Shown here in pieces: positions 14,631 through 24,900 of a stretch of 25,924 nt of DNA. Below the pieces are notes generated by a model that was not told where the DNA came from, made no database searches, and saw only the letters and a program-made list of their open reading frames with translations. The position numbers were made by a program, and so were the translations under genes. Every line of letters begins with the position of its first letter. Position 1 is the first letter of the stretch. The stretch lies in the NCBI GenBank assembly GCA_004558535.1, contig SFCP01000010.1, positions 1 to 25,924 of the forward strand, given 5' to 3'. This DNA is from Bacteroidales bacterium. GTDB taxonomy: Bacteria; Bacteroidota; Bacteroidia; Bacteroidales; Bacteroidaceae.

Positions 14631-17600
14631 ATGAAAAACAAAGTTTTATCCTTACTGCTGCTTTTGACTTTGGCGGTAAGTCCAGCCTTGGCGCAGGACT
14701 TTGTCAACTTGACGCCGAAAGCCAAATCCATGCAGGTGGGCAGTGGACAGCTGGTGCTTCCCGCTGTGTTTGCCGTGAGTGTAGAGGGACTGCCAGAGGA
14801 GATGGCAGCCGAGGTGCAGAAGTTTGTCAGCGCCTACAATGCTGCAACAGGCAGTGAAGCCACCGTCAGCAATACCGCAGCCGAAGCCTTGATCAAGGTG
14901 GAGCTGCCGGTGAGCAATTTGGGCGACGAAGGCTATAAAATCACCGTCACCGGCGAGGGCGCCACTATTCAGGCCTCCACAGCGGCAGGCTTGTACTACG
15001 CCTTCCAGACCGTGAAGAAAATCCTGCCGCCCAATGTGATGGCCGGTGTGCGCGACGAAGCCGTGACTACCTACGCCCTGCCCGTGGTCGAAATCAGCGA
15101 CGAACCGCGCTTCGGCTACCGCGGATTTATGCTCGACGTGTCGCGCCATTTTTTTGACGTGGCAGAAATCAAGCGCGTGCTCGACGTTATGTCTTACTAC
15201 AAGATGAACCGTTTCCACTGGCACTTGACGGACGACCACGGCTGGCGCGCAGAAATCAAGAAGTACCCGAAACTGATTTCCGTGGGAAGTATCTCGGACA
15301 ACAACTTCATCGTCGACATGGTCGAGGGAGGCTATTGGCAGAACAAGCCCTACGGACCCTATTACTACACCCAGGAGGAAATGCGCGAGGTGGTGGCCTA
15401 TGCCAAGGAGCGCCACATCGAGATTATTCCCGAGGTGGACATGCCGGGACACTTCTGTGCAGCCATGGCCTCCTATCCCGAATACAGTTGTACGCCCAAC
15501 GGCGGCCACAACGTGATTTCGGCCATCGGCGGCGTGTGGAGCGACGTGATGAACGTGGCCAACCCCGAAGCTGTACAGTTCGCACAGGACATCCTCTCGG
15601 AACTGATGGACATCTTCCCCTACGAATACATCCACATCGGTGGTGACGAGTGTCCCACCTCTGCTTGGGAAAACAACGCCCTGTGTCAGGCAGAATATGC
15701 AGCAAAGGGCTACACAAGTTATCGTCAGCTGCAAAGTGAATTTATCCGGCAGATGGGTGAATTTGTGCAGTCGAAAGGCCGCAAGTTGGCGGTGTGGAAC
15801 GAAGCTATCACGGCCGGCGGTGCCGACACCAAGAAGGTGGCCGACGTCGATGCTACCGTATATTGCTGGGTGGGCGCAGACGCTGCTGCCAAAAAGTCGG
15901 TAAACCTCGGCCTGCACCACATCTATACCCCGCAAGTACCTTATTATATTAACCGCAAGCAGAGTACGGATCCCGGCGAGCCCATGGGTGCCGGCCCCGG
16001 TACGGATAATCTCGAGACAGTCTACAAGCAGAGCATCCCGGTGCCTGCTGCGGGCAAGGAAGACCTGCTGGACGGCGTGCAAGCCACCTTCTGGTGCGAG
16101 TATGTCGGATTCAACAATTACCTGGAGTACCTGATGCTGCCGCGCCTGCTGGCTGTGGCCGAGGCAGGTTGGACACCGCAGTCCCTCCGCACGTTTGAGG
16201 ATTTCCGTCAGCGCGTTACGGCCGACAGCACCCTCTTCAATTACAACAACTATACCTATGGCAAGCACTACATGACCCCGCAGACAGGCGAGGGCGGCAC
16301 TGCGGACAAGGTGATGCCCGAACAGGGAAAATGGTACCGCGTGGTGACGAAAGCTACGGGCGAACGTGCCGACAAATGTGTGGAATTGCTGCGCGAAGGT
16401 TCCCCGCTGATCAGTCAGTGGGCTGCGAAAAACGCCACCACAAACCGTCTGTGGACCAACACACAGGCCGCAGAGGGCGATGAAGCCTATGATTATCAGT
16501 TCTGGACCTTCGAGGAAGACCCCGCCAACCCCGGAAAATACGCCATGGTGTGCAAGGCCATCCCCAACGGCTCGGTAAATCCCGCGCCCACCGCAAGCAA
16601 CAACACCGGCCGCTGGGATTATGATCCTTATCAGAAGAACTACAACTTCATTCTGGCCAACAACGGCTACGGACAGACCGGCGACAACTACTATTACTCC
16701 ATCCAGAGCGACAAGGCCACCAGTGTGTGGATGAACGCCTCGTTGGGCGGTCAGGGCTATGCCGTCAATTGCTACGGAGACCCTGCTGACGGCAACGGCG
16801 GACTTTGGACTTTCGTTCCGCAGCAGGCTGCTGAAGCTGATGCTTCACTCCTGCAGCAGGTAAATGAGGCCAAGTCCGTCCTAAGTACGGCCAAGACATA
16901 CGCCAATGAGGCAGAAAAAACCGTGGGAAGCTTTGGCGCCGCACAAGTGGAGGCACTCGCCACACTGCTGGCCGAGAACGACCCCGAAAACATGACGGAA
17001 AGCGAACTGACGGCATTTGCCGAGGCCTTCGCTGCGAGCTATGCAGCCCTGTGGAGCAGTTTCGTCTATCCCGAGGCAGGCAAGACCTATCAGGTCATCA
17101 ATACGACCGACCTCTTCGCCGGCAACAAATTTACCGACAACGGCACAGGCAATGTGCTGCGCTACGCCGACGGTTCGGAAATCTGGGCCAATGATGCCTG
17201 GGAAGTCACTGCCGCCACCGCCACTGCCGACCATTCCGCCACGCTGCAGCTGAAGAACGTGCAGACAGGCCGCTACATCGGTGCAGCTGCTACTTCGGCC
17301 GTCAGCCGCCTCGGTTATTCCGTAGCCATCGGCAGCACAGGCGTCAACCTCTCCTTGGTTTACACACCGGCTCACGCCGATTTCCTGTTGCAGGCCGGTG
17401 GCAAGAACCTCTTCACCGTACCTATGGAGTCCTCGTCAAACCCCGGTACCATCTTCTGCGGCTCTACCGTCGACGGTGCCAATGCCAATCGCAACCAGGG
17501 AGCCGCCTGGACGCTCACCGAAGTAAACGTCATCACCTACGAGTGTGTGGATGAAGACGGAAACGACCTGGGAACGTATCGCTGCTCTTGGCCGGTGGCC

Positions 17601-18668
17601 GCCAGTGCCGAAGAGGCTCCCCTGCCCGAGATTGAGAACTTCCGCTTCAAGGAAGTCAAGGACGGCAAGCACGTCTACGAGCGTACCTCCTACACCGTGA
17701 CCGTCACCAGCCGCGACCAACGTGGCGCTATCATCGAGCGCGAAGAGCAGACCGTGGGCATCGGAGAGAGCATGACACTCACAGCCAAGAATTATCCCTA
17801 CTACACCTTCGAAGAAGCCTCGCACGAAACGGGCAAAGACTTTGCAGTGACATCCGACCTCGATGTAGAACTGCGCTACACGACCAACGCCTATAACGGC
17901 GTGAAGAAACTCGGTGCTGCCGTCACCGCAGTGAGCGCCGGCAAGAGCTACGTCATCTATGACACCTCTCCCTCGGCCACCGAGCGCATAGGCTATCGCA
18001 ACGTCAACGCCTCCAAGCAGGTATGGCGCGCCTATACCATCGAGGATACCGACCCGCTGCACACCTGGCTGCTGGAAGAAAGCGGCACAAACGTGAAGGT
18101 GAAGAACGAATGGCTCGGTATGTACGTGCCGACCATTACTACGGCCGCCACACCCGTCACCCTGTCGTACGTCGGCGCAGAATACAAGTTTATTCTCAAC
18201 GGGGATGGCGAGACCTTCAAGATCAAGTGCGTCAGCAACGGCGTTTGCTGGGACGGACTGGGAAGCGGTGCCATGGTAGGTTGGAATGATCCCGGCCACC
18301 CCTACAAAGTGTATGAATACTATGCCGACCCCTACTTCGAAGTTCTCGTGACGGAAAAGGACAGCGAGGGTAATGTCCTCGAAGAAGCCACCCGCTACAT
18401 GGTCAAGGCCGGCGAAAGCTTCACCATCCCGGTGGGAACGCACGAAGGCTATGAATTTCAGGAAATCACAGGAGCTGAGGGCGCCGAAGCCGTGGCCGAC
18501 AACATGAACATCGTAGTCGTGTACACGAAATTGGTACCCGACGGCATCGCAGGCGTGGAGAGTGGAAAAGCCGCGCAGGCCGTCTACGACCTCAGCGGAC
18601 GTCGCGTCAACCGACCCGGCCATCATGGCATCTACATCGTTGATGGACGCAAAGTGTACGTGAAGTAA
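14631..18668 (+). CDS. Large secreted GH20 beta-N-acetylhexosaminidase, multidomain
   Basis: Exported glycosidase of 1345 residues that releases terminal N-acetylhexosamine, probably from host mucin glycans or chitooligosaccharides. The signal peptide MKNKVLSLLLLLTLAVSPALA is followed by a GH20b domain (about 25-155) and the catalytic barrel (about 160-535). Within the barrel lie YRGFMLDVSRHFF, FHWHLTDDHGWR, EVDMPGH and IHIGGDECP, where Asp339-Glu340 form the catalytic pair, followed by AEAGWTP. The rest is accessory: lectin-like beta segments near 562-727, 815-960 and 1090-1228, a helical stretch near 728-808, and MucBP-like strands near 967-1080 and 1231-1303 (assigned by eye). It ends in VYDLSGRRVNRPG.HGIYIVDGRKVYVK, like a short type IX secretion tail. 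Its own promoter and terminator make it monocistronic. Confidence 0.92.
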   Translation: MKNKVLSLLLLLTLAVSPALAQDFVNLTPKAKSMQVGSGQLVLPAVFAVSVEGLPEEMAAEVQKFVSAYNAATGSEATVSNTAAEALIKVELPVSNLGDEGYKITVTGEGATIQASTAAGLYYAFQTVKKILPPNVMAGVRDEAVTTYALPVVEISDEPRFGYRGFMLDVSRHFFDVAEIKRVLDVMSYYKMNRFHWHLTDDHGWRAEIKKYPKLISVGSISDNNFIVDMVEGGYWQNKPYGPYYYTQEEMREVVAYAKERHIEIIPEVDMPGHFCAAMASYPEYSCTPNGGHNVISAIGGVWSDVMNVANPEAVQFAQDILSELMDIFPYEYIHIGGDECPTSAWENNALCQAEYAAKGYTSYRQLQSEFIRQMGEFVQSKGRKLAVWNEAITAGGADTKKVADVDATVYCWVGADAAAKKSVNLGLHHIYTPQVPYYINRKQSTDPGEPMGAGPGTDNLETVYKQSIPVPAAGKEDLLDGVQATFWCEYVGFNNYLEYLMLPRLLAVAEAGWTPQSLRTFEDFRQRVTADSTLFNYNNYTYGKHYMTPQTGEGGTADKVMPEQGKWYRVVTKATGERADKCVELLREGSPLISQWAAKNATTNRLWTNTQAAEGDEAYDYQFWTFEEDPANPGKYAMVCKAIPNGSVNPAPTASNNTGRWDYDPYQKNYNFILANNGYGQTGDNYYYSIQSDKATSVWMNASLGGQGYAVNCYGDPADGNGGLWTFVPQQAAEADASLLQQVNEAKSVLSTAKTYANEAEKTVGSFGAAQVEALATLLAENDPENMTESELTAFAEAFAASYAALWSSFVYPEAGKTYQVINTTDLFAGNKFTDNGTGNVLRYADGSEIWANDAWEVTAATATADHSATLQLKNVQTGRYIGAAATSAVSRLGYSVAIGSTGVNLSLVYTPAHADFLLQAGGKNLFTVPMESSSNPGTIFCGSTVDGANANRNQGAAWTLTEVNVITYECVDEDGNDLGTYRCSWPVAASAEEAPLPEIENFRFKEVKDGKHVYERTSYTVTVTSRDQRGAIIEREEQTVGIGESMTLTAKNYPYYTFEEASHETGKDFAVTSDLDVELRYTTNAYNGVKKLGAAVTAVSAGKSYVIYDTSPSATERIGYRNVNASKQVWRAYTIEDTDPLHTWLLEESGTNVKVKNEWLGMYVPTITTAATPVTLSYVGAEYKFILNGDGETFKIKCVSNGVCWDGLGSGAMVGWNDPGHPYKVYEYYADPYFEVLVTEKDSEGNVLEEATRYMVKAGESFTIPVGTHEGYEFQEITGAEGAEAVADNMNIVVVYTKLVPDGIAGVESGKAAQAVYDLSGRRVNRPGHHGIYIVDGRKVYVK

Positions 18669-18687
18669 AGATCGTCCTGCCCTGATA

Positions 18688-18703
18688 CCTTATATATATA
18701 AGG
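18688..18703. repeat. Perfect 16-bp palindrome CCTTATATATATAAGG
   Basis: The palindrome lies 20 bp after the GH20 stop and 12 bp before the terminator stem. A shorter AT palindrome sits in the same place before the terminator at 7142-7182. Confidence 0.7.
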
Positions 18704-18715
18704 AATAAACATATG

Positions 18716-18758
18716 GGTGAGCCCCGGCTGTTGACAGCTTGCGGGCTCACCTTTTTTT
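18716..18758 (+). terminator. Intrinsic terminator of the GH20 gene
   Basis: The 9-bp stem GGTGAGCCC (18716-18724) with GGGCTCACC (18743-18751) encloses an inner GCTG/CAGC stem and is followed by seven T. Confidence 0.9.
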
Positions 18759-18906
18759 CTGTAAGGGGTGGGAGGGTGCCCCTGCCCTTGCTCCGCCGCC
18801 CCATCGCGCCCGGCCCGTGGTTTTTTCTGTGCCGCCTTTTTGTCCCGCCAGCTTGTGTGCTGTAAGAAAAATAGCATCAAGGGCCTGCGGGCTGCTGAAA
18901 AAAGCG

Positions 18907-18914
18907 TAAATTTG
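18907..18914 (+). promoter_or_regulatory. -7 element upstream of the DUF4105 gene
   Basis: TAAATTTG lies 108 nt before the start codon. It follows the GH20 terminator and is the only promoter-like site seen in the 353-bp gap. It may drive the DUF4105 and phosphatase-like genes and perhaps secA. Confidence 0.5.
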
Positions 18915-19021
18915 CAGCGTGGAATGAAATGCCTGTGGCGGAATGAGGGCAGCATCAAGCAATTTAGTGCCCCCTCGCTCTGTTTCGCCCGCATCCTTAC
19001 TTCCGAAAAGAATACTCTCTC

Positions 19022-20221
19022 ATGAACCGTTTTGTCGGACTGCTCGTTGCTGTCTTTTTAGCCTGCTCCCTGCTCTCTGCGCCCCGTGCGGCGGCACAGA
19101 CGGAGGCAGTGGATTCGATCGAAGTCAGCCTGTTGACGTGCTCGCCCGGCAAGCAGGCCTATGAACTCTACGGGCATGCGGCACTGCGCGTTCGCTTTGT
19201 CGACCGGGGCAAGGACTTGGTGTTCAACTACGGTGTGTTTGATTTCAACACGCCGCACTTTGCGTGGCGCTTCATGTGCGGTGAGACAGACTACACGGTG
19301 GGTGTGTACGCCTACGCCGACTTCTGTGCCGGCTATACTGCCGAGGGGCGCGACGTCTACGAGCAGTGTCTCAATCTGCGCCCAGCCGAGGCCCACCGTC
19401 TGGCCAACCGCGTGATGCAGGATGCCGCGGTCGCAGGCTGGACCTACCGCTATAATTTCCTCTACGACAACTGTATCACGCGGCTGGTCGCCATGATTGA
19501 GGCAAGTGTGGAGGGAAAAATCGTGTGGCCCGAAGCAGAGAACGGCAGCCGCACTTTCCGACAGATAATGCACGAGTACGCGGGAGCAGCCGCACCGTGG
19601 AATACGTTTGGACAGGACCTGATACTCGGCGCCGAGGTGGACGAACCGCTGGACGTGCGCCGGCAAATGTTTGCGCCGGCCTATGCCGCACGATATTTCG
19701 ACGGCGCGGTCATTCACAGCAAGAACGGGACTACTCGTCCGTTGGTGCGCAGCAGCCATGGCAGTCCCATGCAGCCGCGGACGGCGGCAGACGACAGCAT
19801 TTGGCCCTCGCCCTTGACGGCAAGCCTGCTGCTTGTGGCAGCCACCCTGATGCTGACGATCTGGGAGTTGCGCCGTCGGCGTGTCTGCCGATTGTTTGAC
19901 GACGTGTTGCTGTTGGCCCGGGGTGGCTTGGGCGTAGTGGTGGCCTTCCTCTTCTTCTGCAGCGTTCATCCCGCTGTGGGAAGCAACTGGCTGCTCTTGC
20001 TGCTCCATCCCCTGCCGCTGTTGGCCCTCCCCATCAAGGTGGCGCGCGAGCGGCGCGGCTGTACGCCGCTTTACCCTTGGACTACGCTGGCCGAGGTCCT
20101 CGTGGCGGGAGTGGTGCTGCCGCTCAGTCCGCAGGAAGTGCCGTTTGGCGTCTACGCCCTGCTCTGCGTGATGCTGCTGCGCGCCGTGAGCGGACTGTAT
20201 CTGGTTCGGCATAAAAAATAG
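19022..20221 (+). CDS. DUF4105 (Lnb N-terminal-type) periplasmic/membrane protein
   Basis: A 399-residue membrane protein with a signal peptide (cleavage probably after APRAAA, near residue 25) and a large exported domain (about 30-240). The domain carries DUF4105 marks: ELYGHAALRVRF (His52), FNYGVFDFNTPHF and YNFLYDNCITRL (Cys151). The His and Cys suggest a papain/NlpC-like fold, but activity is unproven. The C-terminal third has about five hydrophobic segments (near 264-281, 292-315, 322-340, 355-368 and 374-394). The family is widespread in Bacteroidota and its N-terminal domain also occurs in the lacto-N-biosidase LnbX context. Its role here is unknown. The phosphatase-like gene follows after 76 bp. 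Confidence 0.85.
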   Translation: MNRFVGLLVAVFLACSLLSAPRAAAQTEAVDSIEVSLLTCSPGKQAYELYGHAALRVRFVDRGKDLVFNYGVFDFNTPHFAWRFMCGETDYTVGVYAYADFCAGYTAEGRDVYEQCLNLRPAEAHRLANRVMQDAAVAGWTYRYNFLYDNCITRLVAMIEASVEGKIVWPEAENGSRTFRQIMHEYAGAAAPWNTFGQDLILGAEVDEPLDVRRQMFAPAYAARYFDGAVIHSKNGTTRPLVRSSHGSPMQPRTAADDSIWPSPLTASLLLVAATLMLTIWELRRRRVCRLFDDVLLLARGGLGVVVAFLFFCSVHPAVGSNWLLLLLHPLPLLALPIKVARERRGCTPLYPWTTLAEVLVAGVVLPLSPQEVPFGVYALLCVMLLRAVSGLYLVRHKK

Positions 20222-20297
20222 GAACGACAAAGGGGGAAGTCTCCGCTTTCCTCCGTACAGATAGATAGGAAATTTGAAGAAAAGAAAGAAATATAAA

Positions 20298-21917
20298 ATG
20301 ATGCGCGCCGGCCTCCCTCCCAAGGGCGAGGCTATGGGCCACGGATGGCTGCTGTCGCTGCTCATGGCCATGGCTGCCGCGGGTATGTGCGAAGCCTCCA
20401 CGCCCCACGAAGGCAAGGCTGTGCCGCGGGTTGTGGTCAATATCCTGATAGACCAGCTGCGCTCGGACTACCTCAACGCCTTCATGCCCCTGTATGGCGA
20501 TGAGGGTTTCAAGCGCATGCTTTCCGAGGGCTTCGTTTACGCCCAGGCGGAATACCCCTTGGCTAATCCCGACCGCGCCATCGCCGCAGCTACCATTGCC
20601 GCGGGTACCACGCCGGCCAACCACGGCATCGTGGGCACGAAATGGCCCGACCGCGAGACGCTGCGCCCCACCTTTTGCGTGACAGACCGGACACAGCAAG
20701 GACTGGGCGGTACCACCGAGGGACTGTCGCCGCAGTATCTGGCCACGTCGACGCTGGGCGATGAATTGAAGGTGGCGACCGAGGGCAAGGCACTGGTCTA
20801 CAGTATCGCGCCCTTCAGCGAAGCCGCCATCCTCAGTGCCGGCCATGCGGCCGATGGCGTCGTTTGGATCGATGATCGAACGGGGCGGTGGAGCAGTTCG
20901 ACCTATTACGGCGGATTGCCGAGCTGGGCCAATGTGCGCAATCAGTACCACGACCTCGGCAGCACCCTCGAAAATACCGTTTGGCAGCCCTACAGTGAGT
21001 TGGTCGGCAACTTCAGCTACTTCCTGTCGGGCGGCATGAAGAAGCCTTTCGCCCACAAGTTCAAGGGCGACAGCCGATTTGCAGACTTCAAGACCAGCGG
21101 CCTTGTCAACGAGGAGGTCGCTGACGTCGTTTCGGCCTGTGTCACCAGCAGCGCCGTGGGACAGGACGCCATCACAGACTATATCACCGTCACCTTCTAC
21201 GCCGGCAGTTACCGCCATCAGCCCGCGAGCGATGCGCCCATGGAGATACAGGACACCTATGTGCGCCTGGACCATGCCTTGGCACGGCTCATGCGGACGG
21301 TCGAAGAGAAAGTGGGACACGGCAAGGCCCTATTCGTCGTCACCTCTACGGGTTGTGTGGACGAAGAAAGCGCGGACCTCGCGAAATACCGCATCCCGAC
21401 GGGCACGTTCGACGTGAAGCGCGCCGCAGCTCTGCTCAATATGTACCTGGTGGCCGTCTACGGGCAAGGGAACTACGTCGAGACGACATTCGGCACGCAG
21501 CTCTACCTCGATCACAAGCTGATAGAGTCCCGCCAAATCAATATGGTGGAAATGCTGGAGCGCTCCCAGGAACTGCTCATACAGTTGAGCGGCGTCAAGG
21601 ACGTCTATACTTCGCAGCGCCTCCTGCAGGGAGCTTGGACACCCGGCATCAGTCGCATCCGAGCCGGCTACCATCCGAAATATTCCGGCGACATACTCAT
21701 CGAGGTTTCGCCCGGCTGGCATTACTACAACGAGGATACGGGGCAACGACAGCTTGTCCGTGAATCCTACGTGCCCTTCCCCGTCATCTTCTGGGGACAG
21801 GATATCAACGGAGGTACGTCTACCGAGCCCGTCACGGTGGACTACATCGCACCGACCTTGGCCAAGGCGATGCGCATCCGCGCCCCCAATGCCTGCAGCC
21901 TGCCGCCACTTTTCTGA
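20298..21917 (+). CDS. Alkaline-phosphatase-superfamily protein, probably catalytically inactive
   Basis: Exported 539-residue protein with a hydrophobic segment near 17-30 (WLLSLLMAMAAAGMC). The fold is recognisable from VVVNILIDQLRSDYLNAF (Asp52, matching the first metal ligand), GTTPANHGIVG and YIAPTLA. The other metal and nucleophile positions of PafA-like enzymes look replaced. The usual Thr-x-x-GHA segment reads ANPDRAIAAATIAAG. DYVGH reads FYAGS (300-304). The ADHG segment reads TSTG (349-352). The THVP segment reads VPFP (492-495). I infer a pseudoenzyme or an enzyme with altered chemistry. ATG 20298 follows an A-rich stretch; ATG 20334 is an alternative that puts the hydrophobic segment closer to the N-terminus. 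Confidence 0.8.
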   Translation: MMRAGLPPKGEAMGHGWLLSLLMAMAAAGMCEASTPHEGKAVPRVVVNILIDQLRSDYLNAFMPLYGDEGFKRMLSEGFVYAQAEYPLANPDRAIAAATIAAGTTPANHGIVGTKWPDRETLRPTFCVTDRTQQGLGGTTEGLSPQYLATSTLGDELKVATEGKALVYSIAPFSEAAILSAGHAADGVVWIDDRTGRWSSSTYYGGLPSWANVRNQYHDLGSTLENTVWQPYSELVGNFSYFLSGGMKKPFAHKFKGDSRFADFKTSGLVNEEVADVVSACVTSSAVGQDAITDYITVTFYAGSYRHQPASDAPMEIQDTYVRLDHALARLMRTVEEKVGHGKALFVVTSTGCVDEESADLAKYRIPTGTFDVKRAAALLNMYLVAVYGQGNYVETTFGTQLYLDHKLIESRQINMVEMLERSQELLIQLSGVKDVYTSQRLLQGAWTPGISRIRAGYHPKYSGDILIEVSPGWHYYNEDTGQRQLVRESYVPFPVIFWGQDINGGTSTEPVTVDYIAPTLAKAMRIRAPNACSLPPLF

Positions 21918-21989
21918 GGGCAGCCCGCCCTGCGGCCTCCGGGCCGTCTAAATTCACCTAATTCCCAACTGAAATAAAATCAACCGTAT

Positions 21990-24900
21990 ATGGATATCAA
22001 TAAAATCTTGAGCAAATTCTTTGGCAACAAGTCCAGTCGCGACATGAAGCTTATTCAGCCCTTCGTGGACAAGGTCAAAGCAGTTTACCCGACCATTCAG
22101 GCCCTGGACCACGACGCCTTGCGCGCCAAGACCAAGGAGTTGCAGCAAAAAGTGCAGCATTCGGCCGACGACCTGAAGGAGAAAATCGCCACGCTGAAAG
22201 GGAAAATCGAAGAAACTCCCATCGAAGACCGAGAATTGGTCTTCAACCAAATCGATAAAATCGAGAAAGAAGTGCTCGAACGCTTCGAGGATGCCCTCAA
22301 CGAGGTGCAGCCCGAAGTCTTCGCCATTGTAAAAGAAACTGCGCGCCGCTTTACCGAAAATGCCGAGGTAGAAGTGACGGCCAACGACTTCGACCGCGAA
22401 CTTGCCGCTACCCACGATTTCGTCCGCATCGAGGGAGATAAGGCTATTTACCAGAACCATTGGATTGCCGGCGGCAACGACACAAAATGGGACATGGTAC
22501 ACTATGACGTACAGCTCTTTGGCGGCGTCGTACTGCACCAGGGCAAAATCGCCGAGATGGCTACGGGTGAGGGAAAGACACTTGTGGCCACGCTGCCCGT
22601 TTTCCTTAACGCCTTGACCGGCAATGGTGTGCACGTAGTGACGGTCAATGACTATTTGGCCAAACGTGACTCGGAGTGGATGGGACCTCTCTACATGTTT
22701 CACGGACTTAGTGTCGACTGCATCGACAAGCATCAGCCCAATTCAGAAGCCCGTCGCCGTGCTTACCAAGCTGATATCACCTTCGGAACGAACAATGAGT
22801 TCGGCTTCGACTATCTGCGCGACAATATGGCCATGTCGCCGCGCGACCTCGTACAACGGAAGCACAACTACGCCATCGTCGACGAGGTAGACTCCGTCCT
22901 GATTGACGATGCACGTACACCGTTGATTATATCCGGTCCTGTGCCCAAGGGAGACGACCAGCTTTTCGAGCAGTACCAACCTCTGGTCGAGCGTTTGGTA
23001 GAAGTGCAGCGCAAATTGGCTACGCAGTATCTCACCGAAGCCAAACAGCTCATCGCAACCGGCGAAAAGGATAAACAGGAGGAAGGATTCTTGCAGCTCT
23101 TCCGCAGTCACAAGGCCCTGCCCAAGAACAATCCGCTCATAAAGTTCCTTTCGGAGACAGGAATCAAGGCTGGGATGCTCAAGACCGAGGCTATTTACAT
23201 GGAAAACAACAACCGGCGAATGCCGGAAGCCACTGACCCGCTCTATTTCGTCGTGGACGAGAAACTACATTCCGTAGATCTCACCGACAAGGGCAACAAG
23301 TGGCTCGCAGACCAGGTCAAGGATGACCAACTGTTTGTTTTGCCCGACATAACCTCCGAACTCTCGGCACTGGAAGCTGACCAGAGCCTCACGGACGAGG
23401 AACGCTTGAACCGAAAGGACGAACTCTTCTCGGAATATGCTGTCAAGAGCGAACGCGTGCACACTATTCTGCAATTGCTCAAGGCTTACACAATGTTCCG
23501 TATCAACGAGGAATACGTAGTCATGGACGGGCAGGTAAAAATCGTGGACGAGCAGACCGGACGTATCATGGAGGGACGCCGATGGAGCGACGGCTTGCAC
23601 CAGGCTGTTGAAGCCAAGGAACATGTCAAGGTCGAGGCCGCCACACAGACCTTTGCGACCATCACACTCCAGAACTACTTCCGCATGTATCATAAGTTGA
23701 GCGGAATGACCGGTACTGCCATCACCGAAGCCGGCGAGTTCTGGAATATATACAAGCTCGATGTGGTCGAAATTCCGACCAACCGCCCCGTACAGCGCCG
23801 CGACATGAACGACCGCGTCTACAAGACCAAGCGCGAGAAGTATGCCGCCGTCATCGAGGAGATTGAAAAAATGCGCCTCGCCGGCCGGCCCGTCCTTGTC
23901 GGCACGACCAGCGTCGATGTCAGCGAGCTGCTCAGCCGTATGCTCCAGTTGCGCCACATCCCCCACCAGGTGCTCAACGCCAAGCTTCACCAGCGCGAAG
24001 CCGACATCGTGGCACTGGCCGGACAAAGCACCCTCGGCCGTGTGATGATAGCCGACGCCGACGGCAACAAGCACGAAGAGGAGCGCATGCTCGGCGCCGT
24101 GACCATCGCTACCAACATGGCAGGCCGTGGTACCGACATCAAACTGACCGACGAAGTCAAGGCTGCCGGCGGATTGGCCATTATCGGTACCGAAAGGCAC
24201 GAAAGCCGCCGCGTAGACCGACAGCTGCGCGGACGTGCCGGACGTCAGGGCGACCCCGGCTCCTCCGTATTCTTCGTTTCGCTCGAGGACAACCTGATGC
24301 GCCTCTTCGCCAGTGAGCGTATAGCCCGCGTGATGGACCGCCTCGGATTTAAGGACGGCGAAATGATAGAATCGAAAATGATCAACAGCAGCATCGAGCG
24401 CGCACAAAAGAAAGTGGAGGAGAACAACTTCGGTATTCGTAAGCGTCTGCTGGAATATGACGACGTAATGAACAAGCAGCGCACCATCACCTACGAGAAG
24501 CGCCGCCATGCCCTCATGGGCGAGCGCATCGGCATGGATATTTCCAACATGATATGGGACCGTGTCGTACGCATCGTCACCGACAACGACTATCAGGGCT
24601 GCAAGGAGCAGTTCCTCGAGATCTTTGCCATGGAAGTACCCTTCAGTGAGGAGCGTTTCAACGCCGGCAATCAGGATGAGCTCCTCGAGGAAGCCTTCCA
24701 AGCCGCCATGGACAGCTTCAAGCGTAAGATGGAGCGACTGGCACAGGTCGCCATGCCCGTCATCAGCGAAGTCTACGAAAAGCAGGGCGATGTCTACGAA
24801 AACATCCTCGTCCCCATCACCGACGGAAAGCTCAACTACAGCGTACGCACCAACCTCAAGGAGGCTTACGAAACGGAATGTCGGGCCGTTGTGCGCGACT

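Noticed and set aside
20274..20297. TTG start giving an N-terminal MKKRKKYK on the phosphatase-like protein
   Set aside because: It needs a rare TTG start. The A-rich stretch looks like the translation-initiation region for the ATG at 20298.
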